Source: Sympetrum striolatum (lineage: Eukaryota; Arthropoda; Insecta; Odonata; Libellulidae). From it: a stretch of DNA of 64,000 nucleotides. The translations under genes and the position numbers were made by a program. The notes under the pieces were generated by a model, which was given only the letters and a program-made list of their open reading frames with translations, did no database searches and was not told the origin of the DNA. The DNA lies in assembly GCA_947579665.1 (NCBI GenBank), contig CANPUZ010000053.1:372001-436000 (forward strand), given 5' to 3'. This document shows positions 1 to 11,637 of this stretch, piece after piece (position 1 is the stretch's first letter; each line of letters begins with the position of its first letter).

Positions 1-1682
1 ATTGAAATTTCACAAAAATTATCCGTTTTAGTTGCTTTTTTCGATCATTTATCGCTAAAAGGAGACAAAATAAGGGCAAAATAGAGGAAAATTATTGAAA
101 TTCCGCTAAAATTATCCGTTTTCGTTGCTTTTTTCCATCATATATCTTTAAAATGACGCAAAATAGTAGAAAAATATTGAAATTTGACAGAAATTATCCG
201 TTTTAGTTGCTCTATTCAATCACATCTCTAGAAAATGACGAGATTTTTGGCAAAATAGAGCAGAAAAATTGAAATTTCACAAAAATTATCCGTTTTAGTT
301 GCTTTTTTCGATCATTTATCGCTAAAATGAGACAAAATAAGGACAAAATTGAGGAAAAATATTGAAATTTCACAAAAATTATCCGTTTTAGTTGCTTTTT
401 TCGATCATTTATCGCTAAAAGGAGACAAAATAAGGACAAAATAGAGGAAAAATATTGAAATTCCGCTAAAATTATCCGTTTTCGTTGCTTTTTTCGATCA
501 CATCTCCAGAAAATGACGAGATTTTTGGCAAAATAGAGCAGAAAAATTGAAATTTCACAAAAATTATCCGTTTTAGTTGCTTTTCTTGATCATTTATCGC
601 TTAAATGAGACAAAATAAGGACAAAATAGAGGAAAAATATTGAAATTTCGCTAAAATTATCCGTTTTCGTTATTTTTTCCATCATATATTTTTAAAATGA
701 CGCAAAATAGTAGAAAAATATTGAAATTTGACAGAAATTATCCGTTTTAGTTGCTTTATTCGATCACATCTGCAGAAAATGACGAGATTTTTGGCAAAAT
801 AAAGCAGAAAAATTGAAATTTCACAAAAATTATCCGTTTTAGTTGCTTTTTTCGATCATTTATCGCTAAAATGAGAAAAATAAGGACAAAATAGAGGAAA
901 AATATTGAAATTTCGCTAAAATTATCCGTTTTCGTTGCTTTTTTCGATCACATCTCCAGAAAATGACGAGATTTTTGGCAAAATAGAGCAGAAAAATTGA
1001 AATTTCACAAAAATTATCCGTTTTAGTTGCTTTTTTCGATCATTTATCGCTAAAAGGAGACAAAATAAGGACAAAATAGAGGAAAAATATTGAAATTCCG
1101 CTAAAATTATCCGTTTTCGTTGCTTTTTTCGATCACATCTCCAGAAACAGACGATATTTTTGGCAAAATAGAGCAGAAAAATTGAAATTTCACAAAAATT
1201 ATCCGTTTTAGTTGCTTTTTTCGATCATTTATCGCTAAAATGAGAAAAATAAGGACAAAATAGAGGAAAAATATTGAAATTTCGCTAAAATTATCCGTTT
1301 TCGTTGCTTTTTTCGATCACATCTCCAGAAAATGACGAGATTTTTGGCAAAATAGAGCAGAAAAATTGAAATTTCACAAAAATTATCCGTTTTAGTTGCT
1401 TTTTTCGATCATTTATCGCTAAAAGGAGAAAAAATAAGGACAAAATAGAGGAAAAATATTGAAATTCCGCTAAAATTATCCGTTTTCGTTGCTTTTTTCG
1501 ATCACATCTCCAGAAACAGACGATATTTTTGGCAAAATAGAACAGAAAAATTGAAATTTCACAAAAATTATCCGTTTTAGTTGCTTTTTCGATCATTTAT
1601 CGCTAAAAGGAGACAAAATAAGGACAAAATAGAGGAAAAATATTGAAATTCCGCTAAAATTATCCGTTTTCGTTGCTTTTTT
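1..1682 (+). repeat. Mixed B-A dimers with two C monomers
   Basis: B-A dimers with C monomers starting at 135 and 679. The segment from about 1,130 to 1,740 carries a marker set (AAACAGACGATATT, then TGAGAAAAATAAGG at 1,241, then GGAGAAAAAATAAGG at 1,425) that recurs with an offset of 7,764 bp at 9,005 and 9,189. The first marker recurs again near 10,649 and 19,137. The window opens inside a monomer, so the array continues to the left. No gene or non-satellite sequence is present. Confidence 0.9.
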
Positions 1683-1764
1683 CGATCACATCTCCAGAAA
1701 ATGACGCAAAATAGTAGAAAAATATTGCAATTTGACAGAAATTATCCGTTTTAGTTGCTTTATT
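1683..1764 (+). repeat. Chimeric B/C monomer (B left end, C right part)
   Basis: The monomer starts CGATCACATCTCCAG like B but then reads AAAATGACGCAAAATAGTAG and GCAATTTGACAG like C, and is 82 bp long. Similar chimeras start at 5,247, 9,448, 11,092, 15,474, 15,741, 17,113, 17,380 and 19,395; one at 28,421 has a further B-like right end. They are expected products of exchange between aligned B and C monomers, later spread with the blocks that carry them. Confidence 0.85.
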
Positions 1765-3499
1765 CGATCACATCTGCAGAAAATGACGAGATTTTTGGCA
1801 AAATAGAGCAGAAAAATTGAAATTTCACAAAAACTATCCGTTTTAGTTGCTTTTTTCGATCATTTATCGCTAAAAGGTGACAAAATAAGGACAAAATAGA
1901 GGAAAAATATTGATATTCCGCTAAAATTATCCGTTTTCGTTGCTTTTTTCGATCACATCTCCAGAAACAGACGAGATTTTTGGCAAAATAGAGCAGAAAA
2001 ATTGAAATTTCACAAAAATTATCCGTTTTAGTTTCTTTTTTCAATCTTTTATCGCTAAAATGAGACAAAATAAGGACAAAATAGAGGAAAAATATTGAAA
2101 TTTCGCTAAAATTATCCGTTTTCGTTGCTTTTTTCCATCATATATCCTTAAAATGACGAAAAATAGTAGAAAAATATTGCAATTTGGCAGAAATTATCCG
2201 TTTTAGTTGCTTTATTCGATCACATCTCCAGAAAATGACGAGATTTTTGGCAAAATAGAGCAGAAAAATTGAAATTTCACAAAAACTATCCGTTTTAGTT
2301 GCTTTTTTCGATCATTTATCGCTAAAAGGAGACAAAATAAGGACAAAATAGAGGAAAAATATTGATATTCCGCTAAAATTATCCGTTTTACTTGCTTTTT
2401 TCGATCATTTATCGCTAAAAGGAGACAAAATAAAGACAAAATAGAGGAAAAATATTGAAATTCCGCTAAAATTAACCGTTTTCGTTCCTTTTTTCGATCA
2501 CATCTCCAGAAAATGACGAGATTTTTGGCAAAATAGAGCAGAAAAATTGAACTTTCACAAAAATTATCCTTTTTAGTTGCTTTTTTCGATCATTTATCGC
2601 TAAAAGGAGACAAAATAAGGACAAAATAGAGGAAAAATATTGAAATTCCGCTAAAATTATCCGTTTTCGTTGCTTTTTTCGATCACATCTCCAGAAAATG
2701 ACGAGATTTTAGGCAAAATAGAGCAGAAAAATTGAAATTTCACAAAAATTATCTGTTTTAGTTGCTTTTTTTGATCATTTATCGCTAAAATGAGACAAAT
2801 TAAGGACAAAATAGAGGAAAAATATTGAAATTTCGCTAAAATTATCCGTTTTCGTTGCTTTTTTCCATCATATATTTTTAAAATGACGCAAAATAGTAGA
2901 AAAATATTGCAATTTGACAGAAATTATCCGTTTTAGTTGCTTTATTCGATCACATCTGCAGAAAATGAAGAGATTTTTGGCAAAATAGAGCAGAAAAATT
3001 GAAATTTCACAAAAATTATCATTTTAGTTGCTTTTTTGGATCATTTATCGCTAAAAGGAGACAAAATAAGGACAAAATAGAGGAAAAATATTGAAATTCC
3101 GCTAAAATTAACCGTTTTCGTTGCTTTTTTCGATCACATCTCCAGAAAATGACGAGATTTTTGGCAAAATAGAGCAGAAAAATTGAACTTTCACAAAAAT
3201 TATCCTTTTTAGTTGCTTTTTTCGATCATTTATCGCTAAAAGGAGACAAAATAAGGACAAAATAGAGGAACAATATTGAAATTCCGCTAAAATTATCCGT
3301 TTTCGTTGCTTCTTTTGATCACATCTCCAGAAAATGACGAGATTTTAGGCAAAATAGAGCAGAAAAATTGAAATTTCACAAAAATTATCCGTTTTAGTTG
3401 CTTTTTTGATCATTTATCGCTAAAATGAGACAAAATAAGGACAAAATAGAGGAAAAATATTGAAATTGCGCTAAAATTATCCGTTTTCGTTGCTTTTTT

Positions 3500-3581
3500 C
3501 CATCATATATTTTTAAAATGACGCAAAATAGTAGAAAAATATTGAAATTTGACAGAAATTATCCGTTTTAGTTGCTTTATT
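3500..3581 (+). repeat. Type C monomer, subtype C1 (82 bp), clean example
   Basis: The monomer starts CCATCATATATTTTTAAAAT and continues GACGCAAAATAGTAG, AAAAATATTGAAATTTGACAG, then the shared box with AGTTGC and TTTATT. Aligned to B, it matches if ten bases (AGATTTTTGG) are removed between GACG and CAAAATAG; downstream of that point B and C align with no further gap. C lacks the GATC present at the start of A and B, and the B palindrome is damaged (TGAAATTTGA). The following B usually carries CTGCAG. C1 is the prevailing form in the first 37 kb. Confidence 0.93.
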
Positions 3582-5061
3582 CGATCACATCTGCAGAAAA
3601 TGACGAGATTTTTGGAAAAATAGAGCAGAAAAATTGAAATTTCACAAAAATTATCCGTTTTAGTTGCTTTTTTCGATCATTTATCGCTAAAAGGAGACAA
3701 AATAAGGACAAAATAGAGGAAAAATATTGAAATTCCGCTAAAATTATCCGTTTTCGTTGCTTTTTTCGATCAAATCTCCAGAAAATGACGAGATTTTTGG
3801 CAAAATAGAGCAGAAAAATTGAAATTTCACAAAAATTATCCGTTTTAGTTGCTTTTTTCGATCATTTATCGCTAAAAGGAGACAAAATAAGGACAAAATA
3901 GAGGAAAAATATTGAAATTCCGCTAAAATTATCCGTTTTCGTTGCTTTTTTCGATCACATCTCCAGAAAGCGACGAGATTTTAGGCAAAATAGAGCAGAA
4001 AAATTGAAATTTCACAAAAATTATCCGTTTTAGTTGCTTTTTTCGATCATTTATCGCTAAAATGAGAAAAATAAGGACAAAATAGAGGAAAAATATTGAA
4101 ATTTCGCTAAAATTATCCGTTTTCGTTAATTTTTTCGATCACATCTCCAGAAAATGACGAGATTTTAGGCAAAATAGAGCAGAAAAATTGAAATTTCACA
4201 AAAATTATCCGATTTAGTTGCTTTTTTCGATCATTTATCGCTAAAAGGAGACAAAATAAGGACAAAATAGAGGAAAAATATTGAAATTCCGCTAAAATTA
4301 TCCGTTTTCGTTTCTTTTTTCGATCACATCTCCAGAAAATGACGAGATTTTTGGCAAAATAGAGCAGAAAAATTGAAATTTCACAAAAATTATCCGTATT
4401 AGTTGCTTTTTTCCTTCATTTATCGCTAAAAGGAGACAAAATAAGGACAAAATAGAGGAAAAATATTGAAATTCCGCAAAAAATTATCCGTTTTCGTTGC
4501 TTTTTTCGATCACATCTCCAGAAAATGACAAGATTTTAGGCAAAATAGAGCGGAAAAATTGAAATTTCACAAAAAGTTTCCGTTTTAGTTGCTTTTTTCG
4601 ATCATTTATCGCTAAAATGAGACAAAATTAGGACAAAATTGAGGAAAAATATTGAAATTTCGCTAAATTATCCGTTTTCGTTGCTTTTTTCGATCACATC
4701 TCCAGAAAATGACGAGATTTTTGGCAAAATAGAGCAGAAATATTGAACTTTCACAAAAATTATCCTTTTTAGTTGCTTTTTTCGATCATTTATCGCTAAA
4801 AGGAGACAAAATAAAGACAAAATAGAGGAAACATATTGAAATTCCGCTAAAATTATCCGTTTTATTTGCTTTTTTCGATCATTTATCGCTTAAAGGAGAC
4901 AAAATAAGGACAAAATAGAGGAAAAATATGGAAATTCCGCTAAAATTATCCGTTTTAGTTGCTTTTTTCGATCATTTTTCGCTAAAAGGAGACAAAATAA
5001 AGACAAAATAGAGGAAAAATATTGAAATTCCGCTAAAATTATCCGTTTTCGTTGCTTTTTT

Positions 5062-5153
5062 CGATCACATCTCCAGAAAATGACGAGATTTTTGGCAAAA
5101 TAGAGCAGAAAAATTGAAATTTCACAAAAATTATCCGTTTTAGTTGCTTTTTT
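5062..5153 (+). repeat. Type B monomer (92 bp), clean example
   Basis: The monomer starts CGATCACATCTCCAGAAAAT and continues GACGAGATTTTTGG, CAAAATAGAGCAG, AAAAATTGAAATTTCAC, then the shared box with AGTTGC and six T. It contains the perfect 10-bp palindrome TGAAATTTCA. Recurrent B variants are: GATTTTAGGC for GATTTTTGGC; AAACAGACGAG for AAATGACGAG; TTGAACTTTCAC; CTGCAG for CTCCAG (usual after C in the left half); CTCAAG and CTCCTG (right half). These variants tag positions inside the higher-order units. Confidence 0.95.
5131..5153 (+). other. Conserved 23-bp box, A form (in a B monomer)
   Basis: TTATCCGTTTT, A, GTTGC and a T-tract form the segment best conserved between A, B and C monomers, whose left halves have diverged strongly. 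The A form closes most B and C1 monomers. Its recurrence every 82-93 bp through 64 kb makes it a candidate binding site for a sequence-specific chromatin protein, but that is inference. No known site is matched in full. Confidence 0.6.
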
Positions 5154-5246
5154 CGATTATTTATCGCTAAAATGAGACAAAATAAGGACAAAATAGAGGA
5201 AAAATATTGAAATTCCGCTAAAATTATCCGTTTTCGTTGCTTTTTT

Positions 5247-8200
5247 CGATCATATCTCCAGAAAATGACGCAAAATAGTAGAAAAATATTGCAATTTGAC
5301 AGAAATTATCCGTTTTAGTTGCTTTATTCGATCACATCTGCAGAAAATGACGAGATTTTTGGCAAAATAGAGCAGAAAAATTGAAATTTCACAAAAACTA
5401 TCCGTTTTAGTTGCTTTTTTCGATCATTTATCGCTAAAAGGTGACAAAATAAGGACAAAATAGAGGAAAAATATTGATATTCCGCTAAAATTATCCGTTT
5501 TCGTTGCTTTTTTCGATCACATCTCCAGAAACAGACGAGATTTTTGGCAAAATAGAGCAGAAAAATTGAAATTTCACAAAAATTATCCGTTTTAGTTTCT
5601 TTTTTCAATCTTTTATCGCTAAAATGAGACAAAATAAGGACAAAATAGAGGAAAAATATTGAAATTTCGCTAAAATTATCCGTTTTCGTTGCTTTTTTCC
5701 ATCATATATCCTTAAAATGACGAAAAATAGTAGAAAAATATTGCAATTTGGCAGAAATTATCCGTTTTAGTTGCTTTATTCGATCACATCTCCAGAAAAT
5801 GACGAGATTTTTGGCAAAATAGAGCAGAAAAATTGAAATTTTACAAAAACTATCCGTTTTAGTTGCTTTTTTCGATCATTTATCGCTAAAAGGAGACAAA
5901 ATAAGGACAAAATAGAGGAAAAATATTGATATTCCGCTAAAATTATCCGTTTTACTTGCTTTTTTCGATCATTTATCGCTAAAATGAGACAAAATAAGGA
6001 CAAAATAGAGGAAAAATATTGAAATTTCGCTAAAATTATCCGTTTTCGTTGCTTTTTTCCATCATATATTTTTAAAATGACGCAAAATAGTAGAAAAATA
6101 TTGCAATTTGACAGAAATTATCCGTTTTAGTTGCTTTATTCGATCACATCTGCAGAAAATGACGAGATTTTTGGCAAAATAGAGCAGAAAAATTGAAATT
6201 TCACAAAAATTATCATTTTAGTTGCTTTTTTGGATCATTTATCGCTAAAAGGAGACAAAATAAGGACAAAATAGAGGAAAAATATTGAAATTCCGCTAAA
6301 ATTAACCGTTTTCGTTGCTTTTTTCGATCACATCTCCAGAAAATGACGAGATTTTTGGCAAAATAGAGCAGAAAAATTGAACTTTCACAAAAATTATCCT
6401 TTTTAGTTGCTTTTTTCGATCATTTATCGCTAAAAGGAGACAAAATAAGGACAAAATAGAGGAACAATATTGAAATTCCGCTAAAATTATCCGTTTTCGT
6501 TGCTTCTTTTGATCACATCTCCAGAAAATGACGAGATTTTAGGCAAAATAGAGCAGAAAAATTGAAATTTCACAAAAATTATCCGTTTTAGTTGCTTTTT
6601 TGATCATTTATCGCTAAAATGAGACAAAATAAGGACAAAATAGAGGAAAAATATTGAAATTGCGCTAAAATTATCCGTTTTCGTTGCTTTTTTCCATCAT
6701 ATATTTTTAAAATGACGCAAAATAGTAGAAAAATATTGAAATTTGACAGAAATTATCCGTTTTAGTTGCTTTATTCGATCACATCTGCAGAAAATGACGA
6801 GATTTTTGGAAAAATAGAGCAGAAAAATTGAAATTTCACAAAAATTATCCGTTTTAGTTGCTTTTTTCGATCATTTATCGCTAAAAGGAGACAAAATAAG
6901 GACAAAATAGAGGAAAAATATTGAAATTCCGCTAAAATTATCCGTTTTCGTTGCTTTTTTCGATCAAATCTCCAGAAAATGACGAGATTTTTGGCAAAAT
7001 AGAGCAGAAAAATTGAAATTTCACAAAAATTATCCGTTTTAGTTGCTTTTTTCGATCATTTATCGCTAAAAGGAGACAAAATGAGGACAAAATAGAGGAA
7101 AAATATTGAAATTCCGCTAAAATTATCCGTTTTCGTTGCTTTTTTCGATCACATCTCCAGAAAGCGACGAGATTTTAGGCAAAATAGAGCAGAAAAATTG
7201 AAATTTCACAAAAATTATCCGTTTTAGTTGCTTTTTTCGATCATTTATCGCTAAAATGAGAAAAATAAGGACAAAATAGAGGAAAAATATTGAAATTTCG
7301 CTAAAATTATCCGTTTTCGTTAATTTTTTCGATCACATCTCCAGAAAATGACGAGATTTTAGGCAAAATAGAGCAGAAAAATTGAAATTTCACAAAAATT
7401 ATCCGATTTAGTTGCTTTTTTCGATCATTTATCGCTAAAAGGAGACAAAATAAGGACAAAATAGAGGAAAAATATTGAAATTCCGCTAAAATTATCCGTT
7501 TTCGTTTCTTTTTTCGATCACATCTCCAGAAAATGACGAGATTTTTGGCAAAATAGAGCAGAAAAATTGAAATTTCACAAAAAGTATCCGTATTAGTTGC
7601 TTTTTTCCTTCATTTATCGCTAAAAGGAGACAAAATAAGGACAAAATAGAGGAAAAATATTGAAATTCCGCAAAAAATTATCCGTTTTCGTTGCTTTTTT
7701 CGATCACATCTCCAGAAAATGACAAGATTTTAGGCAAAATAGAGCGGAAAAATTGAAATTTCACAAAAATTTTCCGTTTTAGTTGCTTTTTTCGATCATT
7801 TATCGCTAAAATGAGACAAAATTAGGACAAAATTGAGGAAAAATATTGAAATTTCGCTAAATTATCCGTTTTCGTTGCTTTTTTCGATCACATCTCCAGA
7901 AAATGACGAGATTTTTGGCAAAATAGAGCAGAAATATTGAACTTTCAAAAAAATTATCCTTTTTAGTTGCTTTTTTCGATCATTTATCGCTAAAAGGAGA
8001 CAAAATAAAGACAAAATAGAGGAAACATATTGAAATTCCGCTAAAATTATCCGTTTTATTTGCTTTTTTCGATCATTTATCGCTTAAAGGAGACAAAATA
8101 AGGACAAAATAGAGGAAAAATATGGAAATTCCGCTAAAATTATCCGTTTTAGTTGCTTTTTTCGATCATTTTTCGCTAAAAGGAGACAAAATAAAGACAA

Positions 8201-8440
8201 AATAGAGGAAAAATATTGAAATTCCGCTAAAATTATCCGTTTTCGTTGCTTTTTTCGATCACATCTCCAGAAAATGACAAGATTTTTGGCAAAATAGAGC
8301 AGAAAAATTGAAATTTCACAAAAATTATCCGTTTTAGTTGCTTTTTTCGATTATATATCGCTAAAATGAGACAAAATAAGGACAAAATAGAGGAAAAATA
8401 TTGAAATTTTGCTAAAATTATCCGTTTTCGTTGCTTTTTT
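5247..8440 (+). repeat. Duplicated block, copy 2 (3,194 bp)
   Basis: Tandem copy of 1,683-5,246 lacking two dimers. C monomers start at 5,247 (chimeric), 5,699, 6,059 and 6,694; the last three correspond to 2,135, 2,865 and 3,500 of copy 1. Differences I could see are single bases, for example GTATCCG against TTATCCG near 7,583, a G-to-T change near 7,769, and TTCAAAAAAATT against TTCACAAAAATT near 7,946. Confidence 0.92.
5966..6058 (+). repeat. Type A monomer, subtype A2 (93 bp), clean example next to C
   Basis: This subtype differs from A1 mainly by AAAATGAGAC instead of AAAAGGAGAC and ATTTCGCT instead of ATTCCGCT. In most of the array A2 or a hybrid A carrying the A2-type ATTTCGCT end is the monomer immediately before a C monomer, as here, where C begins at 6059. 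The association suggests that A2 and C were amplified together as a linked pair. Confidence 0.88.
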
Positions 8441-10085
8441 CCATCATATATCTTTAAAATGACGCAAAATAGTAGAAAAATATTGCAATTTGACAGAAAT
8501 TATCCGTTTTAGTTGCTTTATTCGATCAAATCTGCAGAAAATGACGAGATTTTTGGCAAAATAGAGAAGAAAAATTGAACTTTTACAAAAATTATCCGTT
8601 TTAGTTGCTTTTTTCGATCATTTATCGCTAAAAGGAGACAAAATAAGGACAAAATAGAGGAAAAATATTGAAATTTCGCTACAAATATCCGTTTTCGTTG
8701 CTTTTTTCGATCACATCTCCAGAAAATGACGAGATTTTTGGCAAAATAGAGCAGAAAAATTGAAATTTCACAAAAATTATCCATTTTAGTTGCTTTTTTC
8801 GATCATTTATCGCTAAAAGGAGACAAAATAAGGACAAAATAGAGGAAAAATATTGAAATTCCGCTAAAATTATCCGTTTTCGTTGCTTTTTTTCGATCAC
8901 ATCTCCAGAAACAGACGATATTTTTGGCAAAATAGAGCAGAAAAATTGAAATTTCACAAAAATTATCCGTTTTAGTTGCTTTTTTCGATCATTTATCGCT
9001 AAAATGAGAAAAATAAGGACAAAATAGAGGAAAAATATTGAAATTTCGCTAAAATTATCCGTTTTCGTTGCTTTTTTCGATCACATCTCCAGAAAATGAC
9101 GAGATTTTTGGCAAAATAGAGCAGAAAAATTGAAATTTCACAAAAATTATCCGTTTTAGTTGCTTTTTTCGATCATTTATCGCTAAAAGGAGAAAAAATA
9201 AGGACAAAATAGAGGAAAAATATTGAAATTCCGCTAAAATTATCCGTTTTCGTTGCTTTTTTCGATCACATCTCCAGGAACAGACGATATTTTTGGCAAA
9301 ATAGAACAGAAAAATTGAAATTTCACAAAAATTATCCGTTTTAGTTGCTTTTTTCGATCATTTATCGCTAAAAGGAGACAAAATAAGGACAAAATAGAGG
9401 AAAAATATTGAAATTCCGCTAAAATTATCCGTTTTCGTTGCTTTTTTCGATCACATCTCCAGAAAATGACGCAAAATAGTAGAAAAATATTGCAATTTGA
9501 CAGAAATTATCCGTTTTAGTTGCTTTTTTCGATCATTTATCGCTAAAAGGAGACAAATTAAGGACAAAATAGAGGAAAAATATTGATATTCCGCTAAAAT
9601 TATCCGTTTTCGTTGCTTTTTTCGATCACATCTCCAGAAACAGACGAGATTTTTGGCAAAATAGAGCAGAAAAATTGAACTTTCACAAAAATTATCCTTT
9701 TTAGTTGCTTTTTTCGATCATTTATCGCTAAAAGGAGACAAAATAAGGACAAAATAGAGGAAAAATATGGAAATTCCGCTAAAATTATCCGTTTTAGTTG
9801 CTTTTTTCGATCATTTTTCGCTAAAAGGAGACAAAATAAAGACAAAATAGAGGAAAAATATTGAAATTCCGCTAAAATTATCCGTTTTCGTTGCTTTTTT
9901 CGATCACATCTCCAGAAAATGACGAGATTTTTGGCAAAATAGAGCAGAAAAATTGAAATTTCACAAAAATTATCCGTTTTAGTTGCTTTTTTCGATTATT
10001 TATCGCTAAAATGAGACAAAATAAGGACAAAATAGAGGAAAAATATTGAAATTTTGCTAAAATTATCCGTTTTCGTTGCTTTTTT
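8441..10085 (+). repeat. 1.645-kb tandem duplication, copy 1
   Basis: Runs from the C monomer at 8,441 to the next homologous C at 10,086. Private variants GATCAAATCTGCAG at 8,523 and CCAGGAACAG at 9,274 recur at 10,168 and 10,918, offsets 1,645 and 1,644. A chimeric B/C monomer starts at 9,448. About 9.5-10.0 kb also resembles the end of the 3.2-kb block (GATTATTTATCGC), so this unit was itself assembled from older pieces. Confidence 0.9.
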
Positions 10086-11637
10086 CCATCATATATCTTT
10101 AAAATGACGCAAAATAGTAGAAAAATATTGCAATTTGACAGAAATTATCCGTTTTAGTTGCTTTATTCGATCAAATCTGCAGAAAATGACGAGATTTTTG
10201 GCAAAATAGAGAAGAAAAATTGAACTTTTACAAAAATTATCCGTTTTAGTTGCTTTTTTCGATCATTTATCGCTAAAAGGAGACAAAATAAGGACAAAAT
10301 AGAGGAAAAATATTGAAATTTCGCTACAAATATCCGTTTTCGTTGCTTTTTTCGATCACATCTCCAGAAAATGACGAGATTTTTGGCAAAATAGAGCAGA
10401 AAAATTGAAATTTCACAAAAATTATCCGTTTTAGTTGCTTTTTTCGATCATTTATCGCTAAAAGGAGACAAAATAAGGACAAAATAGAGGAAAAATATTG
10501 AAATTCCGCTAAAATTATCCGTTTTCGTTGCTTTTTTCGATCACATCTCCAGAAACAGACGATATTTTTGGCAAAATAGAGCAGAAAAATTGAAATTTCA
10601 CAAAAATTATCCGTTTTAGTTGCTTTTTTCGATCATTTATCGCTAAAATGAGAAAAATAAGGACAAAATAGAGGAAAAATATTGAAATTTCGCTAAAATT
10701 ATCCGTTTTCGTTGCTTTTTTCGATCACATCTCCAGAAAATGACGAGATTTTTGGCAAAATAGAGCAGAAAAATTGAAATTTCACAAAAATTATCCGTTT
10801 TAGTTGCTTTTTTCGATCATTTATCGCTAAAAGGAGAAAAAATAAGGACAAAATAGAGGAAAAATATTGAAATTCCGCTAAAATTATCCGTTTTCGTTGC
10901 TTTTTTCGATCACATCTCCAGGAACAGACGATATTTTTGGCAAAATAGAACAGAAAAATTGAAATTTCACAAAAATTATCCGTTTTAGTTGCTTTTTTCG
11001 ATCATTTATCGCTAAAAGGAGACAAAATAAGGACAAAATAGAGGAAAAATATTGAAATTCCGCTAAAATTATCCGTTTTCGTTGCTTTTTTCGATCACAT
11101 CTCCAGAAAATGACGCAAAATAGTAGAAAAATATTGCAATTTGACAGAAATTATCCGTTTTAGTTGCTTTTTTCGATCATTTATCGCTAAAAGGAGACAA
11201 AATAAGGACAAAATAGAGGAAAAATATTGATATTCCGCTAAAATTATCCGTTTTCGTTGCTTTTTTCAATCACATCTCCAGAAACAGACGAAATTTTTGG
11301 CAAAATAGAGCAGAAAAATTGAACTTTCACAAAAATTATCCTTTTTAGTTGCTTTTTTTCGATCATTTATCGCTAAAAGGAGACAAAATAAGGACAAAAT
11401 AGAGGAAAAATATTGAAATTCCGCTAAAATTATCCGTTTTCATTGCTTTTTTCGATCACATCTCCAGAAAATGACGAGATTTTAGGAAAAATAGAGCAGA
11501 AAAATTGAAATTTCACAAAAATTATCCGTTTTAGTTGCTTTTTTTGATCATTTATCGCTAAAATGAGACAAAATAAGGACAAAATAGAGGAAAAATATTG
11601 AAATTTCGCTAAAATTATCCGTTTTCGTTGCTTTTTT
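10086..11637 (+). repeat. 1.645-kb tandem duplication, copy 2, and junction region
   Basis: Repeats 8,441 onward, with C at 10,086 and a chimeric B/C at 11,092. The match runs to about 11.27 kb. After that the B variants TTGAACTTTCAC and ATTTTAGG lead into a third copy of the 3.2-kb block. A seven-T tract near 11,351 is the first of a local cluster of T-tract expansions. Confidence 0.87.

Larger units (their letters stand above)
1683..5246 (+). repeat. Duplicated block, copy 1 (3,564 bp)
   Basis: This starts at a chimeric B/C monomer at 1,683 and contains C monomers at 2,135, 2,865 and 3,500. It is repeated directly downstream from 5,247. From about 1,690 to 2,410 the offset to copy 2 is 3,564 bp. 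From about 2,865 it is 3,194 bp. The 370-bp difference is two B-A dimers present only in copy 1, at roughly 2.4-2.8 kb. Shared private variants include TTGCTTCTTTTGATC near 3,306, ATTGCGCT at 3,465 and CCTTCATT at 4,413. Copies 1 and 2 otherwise differ by very few bases, so the duplication looks recent. Confidence 0.92.

Noticed and set aside
5131..5153. Rho-independent terminators or RNA polymerase III terminators at the T6 tracts.
   Set aside because: The tracts are a fixed part of each monomer, have no preceding GC-rich hairpin and are not linked to any gene.
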